Below, in pieces: positions 42,238-50,504 of a DNA stretch of 64,000 nt. Under the pieces are notes generated by a model, which saw nothing but the letters and a program-made list of their open reading frames with translations, ran no database searches and was not told the DNA's origin. Both the position numbers and the translations under genes were made by a program. Within the stretch, counting starts at the first letter, position 1. Each line of letters begins with the position of its first letter. The stretch comes from JAJZXY01 sp046706185. Its GTDB lineage: Archaea; Thermoplasmatota; Thermoplasmata; Sysuiplasmatales; Sysuiplasmataceae. The stretch is from the NCBI GenBank assembly GCA_046706185.1, contig JBJKPR010000062.1:21206-85205 (forward strand), written 5' to 3'.

Positions 42238-42873
42238 ATGGGTGCAGAGCGATTCTTTCATCCAGTCCGGCAGGTAACCAAATTGGGCGGCAACAACTGG
42301 TGGGAGCTGGCAGAATTCGGTACATACCACCACACGGACGCAGAAGGGTCGATAAAGACAAGGCAAAGGGTTGCCCGCCTGTTCATACAGGCATTCGACT
42401 ATCTTGATGAAATTGAGTTCATTCCGAGCAGGGTGCTGGACGCGGGGTGTGGGCTCGGGTTCGTGTCAGCGCTGCTCTGCCGTAGGTTCCCTTCGGCGAA
42501 TGTCCTGGCGGTCGATAATTTTGGAAGTGAGAGCCTTACAGGCTCCAGCATCAGGTTGGCAGAGGAGAATATGCGCAGCCTTGGCTGCCACAAGCAGGTC
42601 ACTTTTCTCAGCCATGAACTGGTCCCGCTTCCATTCGGCGATAGTGTCTTCGACACTGTGGTGACAAGCCTGGTATATCACAACCTTGGCGACTCAGTGC
42701 GAGATGGAATTGAGGAGCTGAAAAGGGTGCTTATGCCGGGGGGAATCATGCTTTTTGGTGACCTGATGTTCAAGGGGTCGTTTGACTCATACCTGGAGCC
42801 CTTGAAAGTAAGACGGGAGTACAGGGTAGAAGGCAGATATCTCAAGGACTACAGGCTCCTTGTCGTTTCCTGA
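42238..42873 (+). CDS. Class I SAM-dependent methyltransferase
   Basis: 211 residues with VLDAGCGLGFVSALL (motif I, about 63-77), LAVDNFG (motif II) and FDTVVTSLVYHNL (motif IV). The KRVLMPGGIMLFGD segment is typical of UbiE-like enzymes. Substrate unknown. The ATG at 42238 overlaps a TATA-like TTATATG, so the real start may be TTG 42283 (GGNNWWELAEFG), preceded by GGCAGGTAA. Confidence 0.8.
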   Translation: MGAERFFHPVRQVTKLGGNNWWELAEFGTYHHTDAEGSIKTRQRVARLFIQAFDYLDEIEFIPSRVLDAGCGLGFVSALLCRRFPSANVLAVDNFGSESLTGSSIRLAEENMRSLGCHKQVTFLSHELVPLPFGDSVFDTVVTSLVYHNLGDSVRDGIEELKRVLMPGGIMLFGDLMFKGSFDSYLEPLKVRREYRVEGRYLKDYRLLVVS

Positions 42874-42951
42874 GCCTGAGTCGGCAAGTTGCAGAGTTAC
42901 ATGGAACACTGGAAACCTACTTTACGGCGTACAATATTGTCTTTGCTGGGA

Positions 42952-43344
42952 ATGACCTACAGAATTCCTTCGAAGGAAGAGATTGTCAAAGCAATAGCCT
43001 CGTGCATTACGGATTACGGTGTCATCAATTCGCAGCGCAAGCTTGGGGAAATCGTAAGGAGAAAGATGCAGGAAACAGAACATCTTTACCATGTGAGCGA
43101 CGAGAGGATAAGGAAACTGGCAGTGAGCAATCACCTTGTTGACCTCGAGCTGAAGTACAAGGAGGCGAAGGGGGTAAAACTGCCGCACAAGTGCCCGATC
43201 TGCGGCTCAAGGCTGAAACGGCTGAAGAACATGACGATTGACGGTGGAACAGTCACGCTTGGTTACTCATGTCCAACGTGCAGGTACTGGACAGGGCTTA
43301 AGAAGAATGTGCCTGCGAGGTATGTCTTCACTTCACGCAGATAG
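42952..43344 (+). CDS. Zinc-ribbon protein with predicted helical N-terminus
   Basis: 130 residues, not recognised. Residues 1-80 are helical with a winged-helix flavour (KEEIVKAIASCITDYGVINSQRKLGEIVRRKM, DERIRKLAVSNHLVDLELKYK); the C-terminal half is a zinc ribbon CPICGSRL...YSCPTCRYWTG. Such a protein may bind nucleic acid. It is not a RING finger: only two Cys pairs with ribbon spacing are present. The frame is open to 42889, but ATG 42952 gives the coherent domain. Confidence 0.7.
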   Translation: MTYRIPSKEEIVKAIASCITDYGVINSQRKLGEIVRRKMQETEHLYHVSDERIRKLAVSNHLVDLELKYKEAKGVKLPHKCPICGSRLKRLKNMTIDGGTVTLGYSCPTCRYWTGLKKNVPARYVFTSRR

Positions 43345-43440
43345 CGCACCGAGAAAGCTCCGCTTCCTCCTTCTTCTGGCAAACTTTAAAATCCCGCCAA
43401 ACATACAAACCGACCGGTTCGCTGACGGTGAAAAAAAGGG

Positions 43441-44994
43441 GTGTTCTCGATTAAACCGCAAAATGCGCTGATTAGCGTTTTCGACAAGACGGGACTGCCT
43501 GAACTCTGCGCGTGCTTCAGGGAGCAAGGAATCATAATTCATGCCACCGGGAAAACTCATGAGTTCCTGGCCTCCCAGGGTATTGATTCGAAGCCGCTGT
43601 CATCGCTGACCGGGTTCTCCGACATGCTCTCAGGCAGAGTCAAGACTCTTCACCCTGCGATTTTCGCCTCACTGCTCGCGCTGCGCGACAATGCCGAGCA
43701 CATGAAGCAGCTGAAGTCTCTGGATATTCCGGTCTTTGACGTAGTCGTATCCAACCTTTATCCATTCGAGAAAACACTGCAGGAGGGGGGCCACAAGGAG
43801 GATGAGATGCTAGAAACCATTGACGTTGGTGGCGTGGCCCTCACAAGGGCTGCCGCAAAGAACTACAAAGATGTGGCCATTGTAACTGACATAAGTCAGT
43901 ACGGACAGGTGATCAGAGAGCTGCAGGGCGGCAAGGGAGAGCTTTCGGGTTCATTTCTCAAGGAACTTGCCGTCAGCGCATTTGAGAGAACAGCCGGATA
44001 TGACGCAGACATCGCCTCCTATTTGAGAGGGAAAGAGGATATCTTCGGCAAGAACCTGTTCATACGGGCTAAGAAGGAGATGAACCTTCGTTACGGCGAG
44101 AACCCTTTCCAGAGGGCGGCAGTCTACAGGACGTATGGAAATCATGCCAATTCGGTACTGGACGCAGAAGTGCTTGAAGGCAAGGAACTGTCATTCAACA
44201 ACATACTAGACCTCAACATCGCGCTCGAAATGGCAAACAGCTTCAGTGACCCGTGTGCGATAATAGTCAAGCACGCGAATCCCTCAGGAGTCGCAGTTGC
44301 CGACGAGCTTGACACAGCGCTTCAGATGGCGTATGAATCAGACGCGCTGTCGGCGTACGGGTGTGTGATTGGTGTCAACAGGAATGTTGATGTGAAAAGC
44401 GCTCAGTTTCTCTCGAGGAAATTCATAGATGCCATCATAGCTCCCGGGTACGAGAGGGAGGCGCTCCAGCTCCTCTCGGGGAAGAGGAAACGCAGGATCC
44501 TGACATTGCATGGAAAGCAGGCTCGGGCAGGATCACAGGAGATAGACGTCAGGCACATCATGGGCGGGTACCTTGCCCAGACGACCGAGGTTCCGGAGCT
44601 CAGAGTATCTGAGTTGAGGACTGTGACCAGGAGAGCAGCCAGCCAGGAGGAGCTGCAGAGCCTGCTCTTCGGATGGAAGGTTGTCAGGTTCCTGTGGTCG
44701 AATGCGATTGTCCTTTCTAAGGGCAGATGCACCACAGGCATAGGCGCAGGTCAGAGCAGCAGAGTTGACGCAGTCAAGATAGCAATTGACAAGAGCAGGG
44801 GCGCAAGCATCGGTTCCGTCATGGCATCGGATGCCTTTTTCCCGTTCAGGGATGGCATTGACGAGGCGGCAAAGGGCGGTGTCACTGCTGTTCTTCAGCC
44901 AGGGGGCTCAATCAGGGACAGTGAGGTAATTGAGGCGGCCGACGAACACGGCATGGCAATGTTATTTACTGGCCAGCGCCTCTTCAGGCACTGA
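43441..44994 (+). CDS. purH: Bifunctional AICAR transformylase/IMP cyclohydrolase
   Basis: 517 residues catalysing the last two purine steps. The N-terminal IMP cyclohydrolase (about 1-195) has GTHEFL-like ATGKTHEFL, SGRVKTLHPAIF and VVSNLYPFEKT; the transformylase has NLRYGENPFQRAAVYR and VKHANPSGVAV with the catalytic Lys-His. It needs 10-formyl-tetrahydrofolate, agreeing with the adjacent folD (2 nt downstream). Many archaea use PurP/PurO instead, so this copy is of bacterial type. Start GTG 43441. Confidence 0.96.
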   Translation: MFSIKPQNALISVFDKTGLPELCACFREQGIIIHATGKTHEFLASQGIDSKPLSSLTGFSDMLSGRVKTLHPAIFASLLALRDNAEHMKQLKSLDIPVFDVVVSNLYPFEKTLQEGGHKEDEMLETIDVGGVALTRAAAKNYKDVAIVTDISQYGQVIRELQGGKGELSGSFLKELAVSAFERTAGYDADIASYLRGKEDIFGKNLFIRAKKEMNLRYGENPFQRAAVYRTYGNHANSVLDAEVLEGKELSFNNILDLNIALEMANSFSDPCAIIVKHANPSGVAVADELDTALQMAYESDALSAYGCVIGVNRNVDVKSAQFLSRKFIDAIIAPGYEREALQLLSGKRKRRILTLHGKQARAGSQEIDVRHIMGGYLAQTTEVPELRVSELRTVTRRAASQEELQSLLFGWKVVRFLWSNAIVLSKGRCTTGIGAGQSSRVDAVKIAIDKSRGASIGSVMASDAFFPFRDGIDEAAKGGVTAVLQPGGSIRDSEVIEAADEHGMAMLFTGQRLFRH

Positions 44995-44996
44995 GA

Positions 44997-45899
44997 GTGA
45001 ACAGCTTGACCGCCACCATCATCGACGGGAGGAGGATAGCCGCCGATATCGATGCTGAGACTTCATCGATTATTGAAAGTGTTCCCGGGACCGACAGAAG
45101 GCCTGCGATGGCAGTCGTGAGCGTCGGACACGATGCCGCGGCGGAAAGCTACTCAAGGCAGAAGCAGAGGATTGCCGCAAAGCTCGACATCGGCTACAGG
45201 AGCGTGAACATGGAAGAGGGAGAGAGCGAGGAGCATATCGCTTCGGCCGTCAGGACGCTTTCAGATGACAAGGGGGTGGACGCAGTTCTTGTGCATTCCC
45301 CGCTGCCCCGGGGACTCGATGCCCGAAGGATACTCGATTGCATTGCGCCCTTGAAGGATGTGGACTGTGCCTCGACATACAGCATGGGAAGGATGTACTC
45401 CGGTATGACAGTGCATCCGCCTGCGACACCCCAGGCAGTCATCGAGGTAATGGTGAGGAGCGGTTTCGGCCCCGCGGGTAAGCACGTTGTAATAGTGGGA
45501 AGGAGCAACGTTGTTGGAAAGCCGCTTGCAAACTTGCTTCTTCAGAAAGGGGAAATGGGCGATGCAACGATCACGGTATGCCACTCAAGAACAAAGGAGC
45601 TGGAGATACACACCAGGCGGGCAGAAATACTTGTTTCGGCCGTCGGACGGCCTGGAGCGGTAACGGGGAAAATGGTTACACCGGGTACTTTTGTGATAGA
45701 TGTGGGCATAAACAGTGTGCCCTCACCGACTTCGAAGAGCGGTTTCAGGATTGTCGGAGATGTGGACTTCGAGAGTGTTTCGGAGAAGGCACTGGCCATA
45801 ACCCCCGTGCCCGGGGGCGTCGGTCCGGTGACGACTTCGGTCCTTTTGAGAAATGTGGCTCGCGCTTTTGTGGAACACCGCCGGCTATCGCACGACTAA
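44997..45899 (+). CDS. folD: Methylenetetrahydrofolate dehydrogenase/cyclohydrolase
   Basis: 300 residues. The folate site has SYSRQKQRIAAKLDIG with Tyr and Lys of the YxxxK motif, the DVDC(A) segment, HPPATPQAVIEV (PxTP) and the NADP-binding IVGRSNVVGKPLANLL. It interconverts methylene-, methenyl- and 10-formyl-tetrahydrofolate, feeding PurH. In operon with purH (2-nt gap). Its 3' end overlaps the convergent lactonase-like gene by 15 nt. Confidence 0.96.
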   Translation: MNSLTATIIDGRRIAADIDAETSSIIESVPGTDRRPAMAVVSVGHDAAAESYSRQKQRIAAKLDIGYRSVNMEEGESEEHIASAVRTLSDDKGVDAVLVHSPLPRGLDARRILDCIAPLKDVDCASTYSMGRMYSGMTVHPPATPQAVIEVMVRSGFGPAGKHVVIVGRSNVVGKPLANLLLQKGEMGDATITVCHSRTKELEIHTRRAEILVSAVGRPGAVTGKMVTPGTFVIDVGINSVPSPTSKSGFRIVGDVDFESVSEKALAITPVPGGVGPVTTSVLLRNVARAFVEHRRLSHD

Positions 45900-46601
45900 A
45901 TCGAATTTCATCTGAAGCAGATCGTGGCTTGCTATGACCTCGCCGCCCTCAGCTCTGAGCCTGTCGATAGACTCCAGTTCCTTCTTCGGGTCATAGATTA
46001 TGCCCGTTATGTCCCTCTTCTCTATGTTTTCGAGCAGCGGAGCTGCGTCTCCGGTGTACACAACCTTCCTTTCGCCGCACTGTATGACGACAGACTGATG
46101 TCCGGGGGTGTGGCCCGGTGTGTCCATGACCCGGACGCCGTTTGTAAGAAGGGCCGTCCCGTCCACAGTCTCGAACTCTAGGTCCCGGTAGAACTCTTTG
46201 ACGTAGCCGCCGCGCATGAACCTGTCAGGGTTCCTGGAGTAGGCGAGCTCGGCCGCCTGTACAATCAGCCTTGCCTTCGTGAAGAGCCTGTTGTTTCCAC
46301 AGTGGTCCATGTGCATGTGCGTGTTGACCACAACAGATATGTCCTCCGGCTTAAGTCCATATGATGCAAGGCTCTGCAGTATGTCTGTGTCCTTGCTGAA
46401 CCTGACATGCCTGGCAAGTGAGGGCGGGAGGGGTGCGATACCCGAATCGACCAGCATGTTCTCGCTGTCTGTGATAACAAGCATCGGCTTCAGGGCTGCC
46501 TGGTATTTTATGCCGTAATATGGCGTCTTCATGTATACGAGCATGCCCATGTCGAGTTCGAGATAGCCGTCGTGGAGCAGGTGGACCTCCCTTACTGCCA
46601 T
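45885..46601 (-). CDS. Metallo-beta-lactamase-fold hydrolase, lactonase-like
   Basis: 238 residues. VVNTHMHMDHCGNN is the HxHxDH zinc motif, DTPGHTPGHQSVVI and YTGDAAPL supply the later His and Asp ligands, and IASHD the last His. The layout and MLVDSGI start resemble N-acyl homoserine lactonases (AiiA/AttM), but archaeal members may act on other lactones or esters. The frame is open to 47162 over kptA, which I reject: a box A (GTTTAA, about 46625-46632) fixes the start at ATG 46601. Confidence 0.85.
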   Translation of the reverse strand: MAVREVHLLHDGYLELDMGMLVYMKTPYYGIKYQAALKPMLVITDSENMLVDSGIAPLPPSLARHVRFSKDTDILQSLASYGLKPEDISVVVNTHMHMDHCGNNRLFTKARLIVQAAELAYSRNPDRFMRGGYVKEFYRDLEFETVDGTALLTNGVRVMDTPGHTPGHQSVVIQCGERKVVYTGDAAPLLENIEKRDITGIIYDPKKELESIDRLRAEGGEVIASHDLLQMKFDLVVR

Positions 46602-46668
46602 TGCTTCCACCATAAGGATCGCGAGGTTAAACTTTCCTGCTTCTGAAATTGAACCTTTGAAACAAAAC

Positions 46669-46680
46669 AATATAAAGCCA
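46669..46680 (+). promoter_or_regulatory. Box A for kptA
   Basis: AATATAAAG-type sequence about 27-38 nt before ATG 46707, in the divergent region shared with the lactonase-like gene. Confidence 0.5.
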
Positions 46681-46706
46681 ACAGATATAGCAAAAATGAG
46701 ATTTGA

Positions 46707-47387
46707 ATGCTGAGGGAGTGTCAAGAACACGGATACTTCAGGGGTGAGGTGTGCCCCGTCTGCAATGAAGAGGGCAAGTTCCTCATGAGCGACAGGGAAG
46801 TCGACCAGGTGGGAAGAACAATGGCAGGAGTGCTCAGGCATTTCCCGGAACGCTTCAACCTGAAGATGGACCACAGGGGGTGGGTGGACGTCAGGGAATT
46901 CATAAACGCCCTGACAGAAAGGCAGCCGAGATACCACTGGCTGAGGCTGCACCATATAGTCGCGCTTGTTCAGACTGACCCGAAGGGGAGATACCAGATC
47001 AGCAACGGCAGAATGAGGGCGACATACGGGCATTCGTTCGATGTTGAACTTGACCTTCCCACGGACAACATACCGGAAAAGCTCTATTATCCAGCAACAG
47101 AGGAGGAGACGGCCATACTGCTTGAGAATGGCATCAAACCTGCCGATAGAAGGATGGTGCACCTTTCAAGGAGCGCTTCGGATGCATACAGCGCAGGAAA
47201 GGTCAGGACAGAGAAGCCTGTCATACTCGAAATTTCGGCCTCTGAAATGACCAAGCAGGAGATTGCTGTCCAGAGGGCAGGAAAGACAGTCTTCATCACC
47301 AAGGAGGTTCCTCCTGAATTTGTAAGGAGAATGGAGGAAGAGGAGCTTGAGGGTGTTCAGGAAACGCCAGCAGGAGACGTTGACTGA
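46707..47387 (+). CDS. kptA: RNA 2'-phosphotransferase (Tpt1/KptA)
   Basis: 226 residues. An N-terminal zinc knuckle (Cys5, His8, Cys16-x-x-Cys19) precedes the Tpt1 core: GRTMAGVLRHFPERFNL, WVDVREFI, RMRATYGHS, and HLSRSASDAYSAG. Members remove a 2'-phosphate from RNA using NAD+, leaving ADP-ribose 1'',2''-cyclic phosphate. Archaea splice tRNA without making such 2'-phosphates, so the in vivo target is unclear. Stand-alone gene, with a highly acidic tail. Confidence 0.93.
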   Translation: MLRECQEHGYFRGEVCPVCNEEGKFLMSDREVDQVGRTMAGVLRHFPERFNLKMDHRGWVDVREFINALTERQPRYHWLRLHHIVALVQTDPKGRYQISNGRMRATYGHSFDVELDLPTDNIPEKLYYPATEEETAILLENGIKPADRRMVHLSRSASDAYSAGKVRTEKPVILEISASEMTKQEIAVQRAGKTVFITKEVPPEFVRRMEEEELEGVQETPAGDVD

Positions 47388-47939
47388 AGGCGCTTGGAAT
47401 TCTGTTCCTGCATCACCTTCGGAAGCAAATGGAAAGTGAATTCATTCGCTCCCCGAGATTATGCATTCATTGCGAAACCGTTTGACTGGCGCATCCTCCT
47501 CTCAAAGGCACAGGAAAGGAGTTCGCCCATATGCGGTCAGGCAAGGGCACCGGCCAGCTATCTATTTTAGGCATGGAGGCGATATGCATTACATCAGGAT
47601 AACCGCCTGCAGTATTGCAAGCTCATGACAAGGATTGGAGATAGGGGGAATTGCGCTCATGAAAGGCAGGATGGAGCAGCTTGTTTCGACATTTCTTATA
47701 ATGACAGCCATTGCGGTTGATGCCCTAGTAAGGGCATTGAAACCGGGTGAAAGCAAAAGGAAATAAGTGGCACGACGGGGCAGATTTGGAAACGGGCAAT
47801 CCCCTGGACAATGTGTGCGCAGCCGCTTGGCCTTAGTCGCATTGGAATATAACTGATACCATAGAGGCAATTATGGAATACACCCCATCTCATACTATTT
47901 AATCCTGAAAAGCGCTATAGAAGAGGCTGGTGGATACCC
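47388..47939. other. 552-bp intergenic region holding one small ORF
   Basis: Apart from the 35-codon ORF at 47659-47766 I see no gene. A box A (CTATTTAATC, about 47896-47905) for the cyclodeaminase-like gene is at its right end. Confidence 0.5.
47659..47766 (+). CDS. Candidate 35-residue small protein
   Basis: ATG-initiated 35-codon frame with GGGGGA about 10 bases upstream as a ribosome-binding site. The peptide has one hydrophobic helix (LVSTFLIMTAIAVDALVRAL) and a basic end GESKRK, the pattern of a small single-pass or membrane-associated protein. No family recognised; coding status is inference. Confidence 0.45.
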   Translation: MKGRMEQLVSTFLIMTAIAVDALVRALKPGESKRK

Positions 47940-48923
47940 TTGCAGAAACCGGTAGTGATCACAGATGATGATTTGGCGCCCTTTGTCAGGGAGAGTTCGA
48001 CCATAAACTCCGTGGTCACCGAAGTTGAAGAGTTCATGAGGGACAAGAAACGGGGGCAGGTTGTGACACCCCCCAGATTTACATGCGAAGCACGAGAGGG
48101 AAGGCTCGTCATGACGTCGGGTGCAAGTGAAAGGAAGAAGCTGATCGGCCTCAGGGTATATTCGACGTTTGAAGGAGACAACCGCGATAACGAGGTAACC
48201 GCTGACTTCGACATGGACGGCGGCCTGAAGGGCATATTTGTTGGATCAGTTGTTGGAATGCTCCGGACAGCCGCCATAAACGCAGTCGCAATAAAGCATC
48301 TGTCGAGGCACGATTCTGAAACGCTCGGCATAATAGGCACAGGAAAGCAGGCGAAGTCTGTTGCGCCTGTAATTTCGCAGGTCCGTGATTTCAAGAACGT
48401 GATTGTAAACAGCCAGAACAGCGTGCATGCTGAAAGGTTCATCCGTGATATGAAAGATGAGTTTTCTTCACTCGGTGTTGATGCAGTCGCTGAGGATGAC
48501 AGGAGAAGGCTTGTGGAGAAGTCTGACGTTGTGGTTGCAGCAACAACCGCAACCAGACCCGTCATTGCTTCAGGATGGCTCAGCCCGGGCCAGCATGTTA
48601 CCAGCATGGGGGAGAAGTTTCGAGAATCACACGAGATAGACCCGTCTATTGTTCGGAATTCGGACATTGCAGTCACTGATTCGGCCCAGCAGCTCAAGAG
48701 TTACGGCTCACTGTTCTTTGTTGATGATGCAGTCCGTTCGCGAATATCCGATTTGTCCGACTACATAGATGGAGAAGGGAGGAACGACGAAGACATTTCA
48801 GTATTCCTTTCGGTCGGCCTTGCGGGCACAGAGGTAGTCGTCGCGGACAGGCTGCTCTCCATATTCTCCAAGGAAAGTGACATGGGGATGAGAAAGGAGT
48901 CACTAAGCAGGTTGAGAAGCTGA
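47940..48923 (+). CDS. Ornithine cyclodeaminase/mu-crystallin family protein
   Basis: 327 residues. Dimerisation region followed by a Rossmann domain with LGIIGTGKQAKSVAPVI (about 124-140). KGIFVGSVVGMLRTAAINAVAIKHLS matches the conserved RTAA segment. Family members act as ornithine cyclodeaminase, alanine dehydrogenase or ketimine reductase with NAD(P)H; the exact substrate cannot be told. Start TTG 47940 is the first codon consistent with the upstream box A at about 47896. Confidence 0.88.
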   Translation: MQKPVVITDDDLAPFVRESSTINSVVTEVEEFMRDKKRGQVVTPPRFTCEAREGRLVMTSGASERKKLIGLRVYSTFEGDNRDNEVTADFDMDGGLKGIFVGSVVGMLRTAAINAVAIKHLSRHDSETLGIIGTGKQAKSVAPVISQVRDFKNVIVNSQNSVHAERFIRDMKDEFSSLGVDAVAEDDRRRLVEKSDVVVAATTATRPVIASGWLSPGQHVTSMGEKFRESHEIDPSIVRNSDIAVTDSAQQLKSYGSLFFVDDAVRSRISDLSDYIDGEGRNDEDISVFLSVGLAGTEVVVADRLLSIFSKESDMGMRKESLSRLRS

Positions 48924-48968
48924 CACGGGATAGGCTTTTAAACCGCCCTCTGAATTCAGGCTGGACAG

Positions 48969-49916
48969 GTGGCTCGCGATTTGGGAGAATATCGGGTCAG
49001 AACAGACAGGAAGAGCAGGCTCCAATCCCTTCTCGAGGATGGGAGATTCGTTGTAACCTGTGAGCTTGGACCGCCGCAGGGAGCAGAAGTACATCCCCTG
49101 ACGCAGAAGGCGAGGGCAGTAAGGGAGTATGTGGATGCGTGCAACCTCACCGACTGCACGACAGCCATGGTGAGGCTCTCCAGCCTCGCCTCGTCCCTTG
49201 TAGTGCAGTCGGAGGGCATAGAGGCGATTATGCAGCTTACACTGCGGGACAGGAACAGGATCGGCATCCAGAGCGACCTTCTTGGCGCCTCGGCACTCGG
49301 GGTCAGGAATGTCCTCTGCCTCTACGGGGATCCGCCATCCGTTGGAAATGAGAAGGACGCAAAGCCGGTTTATGACATTTCGACCACTGACCTGATCGCA
49401 GGCATAGGAAGGATGAGGGACAGCGGTGAACTGATGGGAGGCGGAAAGCTGTCGCACCCGCCCTCTTTTTTCATCGGGGCTGCGGCGACACCCCTCAGGG
49501 AGGATAGCTCGATCAGGATTGCCAACGTCGCGAAGAAGGTTGATGCAGGTGCGCAGTTCATTCAGACGCAGCCTGTCTTCGACCTTGAAGTGTTCGAAGA
49601 GTTCATAGGCGACATGCGCTCCTCCGGGCTTGCGCAGAGGTGCGGCTTCATTGCAGGAATCATGCCAATAAAGTCGGTGAGGATGGCAAGGCACCTTAAG
49701 GAGCAGGTCCACGGCATCACCCTACCTGATGAGATCATGCACAGAATAGAGGCGTCATCCTCTCCCGGACTTGAGGGCCTGAAGATAGCGAACGAGATAG
49801 TTGATGAGCTGAGAAGGATGAGGGGCGTCTCAGGAATACACATAATGACCGTGGGCTGGGAGAGCGCAATTCCCGATATAGTGTCCCAGTCCGGTCTTCT
49901 TCCAAGGCCTGCATGA
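48969..49916 (+). CDS. metF: Methylenetetrahydrofolate reductase (MetF family)
   Basis: 315 residues, a TIM barrel with VTCELGPPQGAEV (catalytic Glu near residue 32), LRDRNRIGIQSDLLGASALGVRNVLCLYGDPP and GAQFIQTQPVFD, the FAD- and folate-binding signatures. It makes 5-methyl-tetrahydrofolate, presumably for methionine synthesis. Box A CTTTTAAAC (about 48933-48941) suggests a short leader to GTG 48969. Fits the folate C1 set (folE, folD, purH). Confidence 0.93.
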   Translation: MARDLGEYRVRTDRKSRLQSLLEDGRFVVTCELGPPQGAEVHPLTQKARAVREYVDACNLTDCTTAMVRLSSLASSLVVQSEGIEAIMQLTLRDRNRIGIQSDLLGASALGVRNVLCLYGDPPSVGNEKDAKPVYDISTTDLIAGIGRMRDSGELMGGGKLSHPPSFFIGAAATPLREDSSIRIANVAKKVDAGAQFIQTQPVFDLEVFEEFIGDMRSSGLAQRCGFIAGIMPIKSVRMARHLKEQVHGITLPDEIMHRIEASSSPGLEGLKIANEIVDELRRMRGVSGIHIMTVGWESAIPDIVSQSGLLPRPA

Positions 49917-49928
49917 AGTGAGCGCTGA

Positions 49929-50504
49929 CTACTTTTTCTTCACGCTGCTGCGCTTCCTGGCCACACCCTTTCCTCTTGCTGCGGGAACAAACCAGACATC
50001 CCTGACGAGGTACTCCGGTTTCTTTGCGAACCTTGCTTCCACAGGCATTCCAACGTAGAGGTCACGCACACCGCAATCCTTTACCCTCGCCATGAAGAGG
50101 CTGTCAGCCCCCTCGAACTCGATAAGTGCCAGGTTGTATGGTGTCTCCTTGAGGAACTCCTCGCCACCGAACTCACATGTAGTCCATGAATGCACCTTCC
50201 CCTTTGACGGGAGTCGCTTCCACTCGGTTGGTTCACCGCAGAACATGCAATGGCTTCTCGGGGTCGCGTAGACGTAGTTGCACGACTTGCATTCCGACCC
50301 GTAAATGCGTCCGTTTGCCAGGCCGAGGAAGAAGCGTGAGTCGTTAGCATAGCTGTGAACATAGTTGATGGAATATGGTGATTTGATGATCAGCTGCTCG
50401 GACCCGTCCTTGTTCCTGTAGATGGCAGCTCCCCGCTTCATCACATCTGACATGACGTCCCTGTAGCGCCTGTACTTGTTGAGCTTCCTTCGTGACTGTG
50501 GCAT
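49929..50504 (-). CDS. DUF35 zinc-ribbon/OB-fold acyl-CoA-associated protein
   Basis: 191 residues. A rubredoxin-like ribbon CKSCNYVYATPRSHCMFCG (two CxxC pairs) precedes the OB-fold (GKVHSWTTCEF, NLALIEFEGADSLFMARV). DUF35 proteins pair with thiolases, HMG-CoA synthase or Ltp2-type aldolases and bind CoA thioesters. It starts directly after the stop of the thiolase-like gene (TGAATG), which strongly implies a complex. Basic C-terminal tail KKRSSVKKK-like. Confidence 0.93.
   Translation of the reverse strand: MPQSRRKLNKYRRYRDVMSDVMKRGAAIYRNKDGSEQLIIKSPYSINYVHSYANDSRFFLGLANGRIYGSECKSCNYVYATPRSHCMFCGEPTEWKRLPSKGKVHSWTTCEFGGEEFLKETPYNLALIEFEGADSLFMARVKDCGVRDLYVGMPVEARFAKKPEYLVRDVWFVPAARGKGVARKRSSVKKK

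Noticed and set aside
42952..43344. Zinc-ribbon protein as a possible RING E3 for the Ubl system
   Set aside because: Only two CxxC pairs with ribbon spacing; no eight-ligand RING pattern, and it is 4 kb away in another context.
46602..47162. N-terminal extension of the lactonase-like frame over kptA
   Set aside because: The added residues read through kptA and its promoter region in antisense; the lactamase fold begins at ATG 46601.
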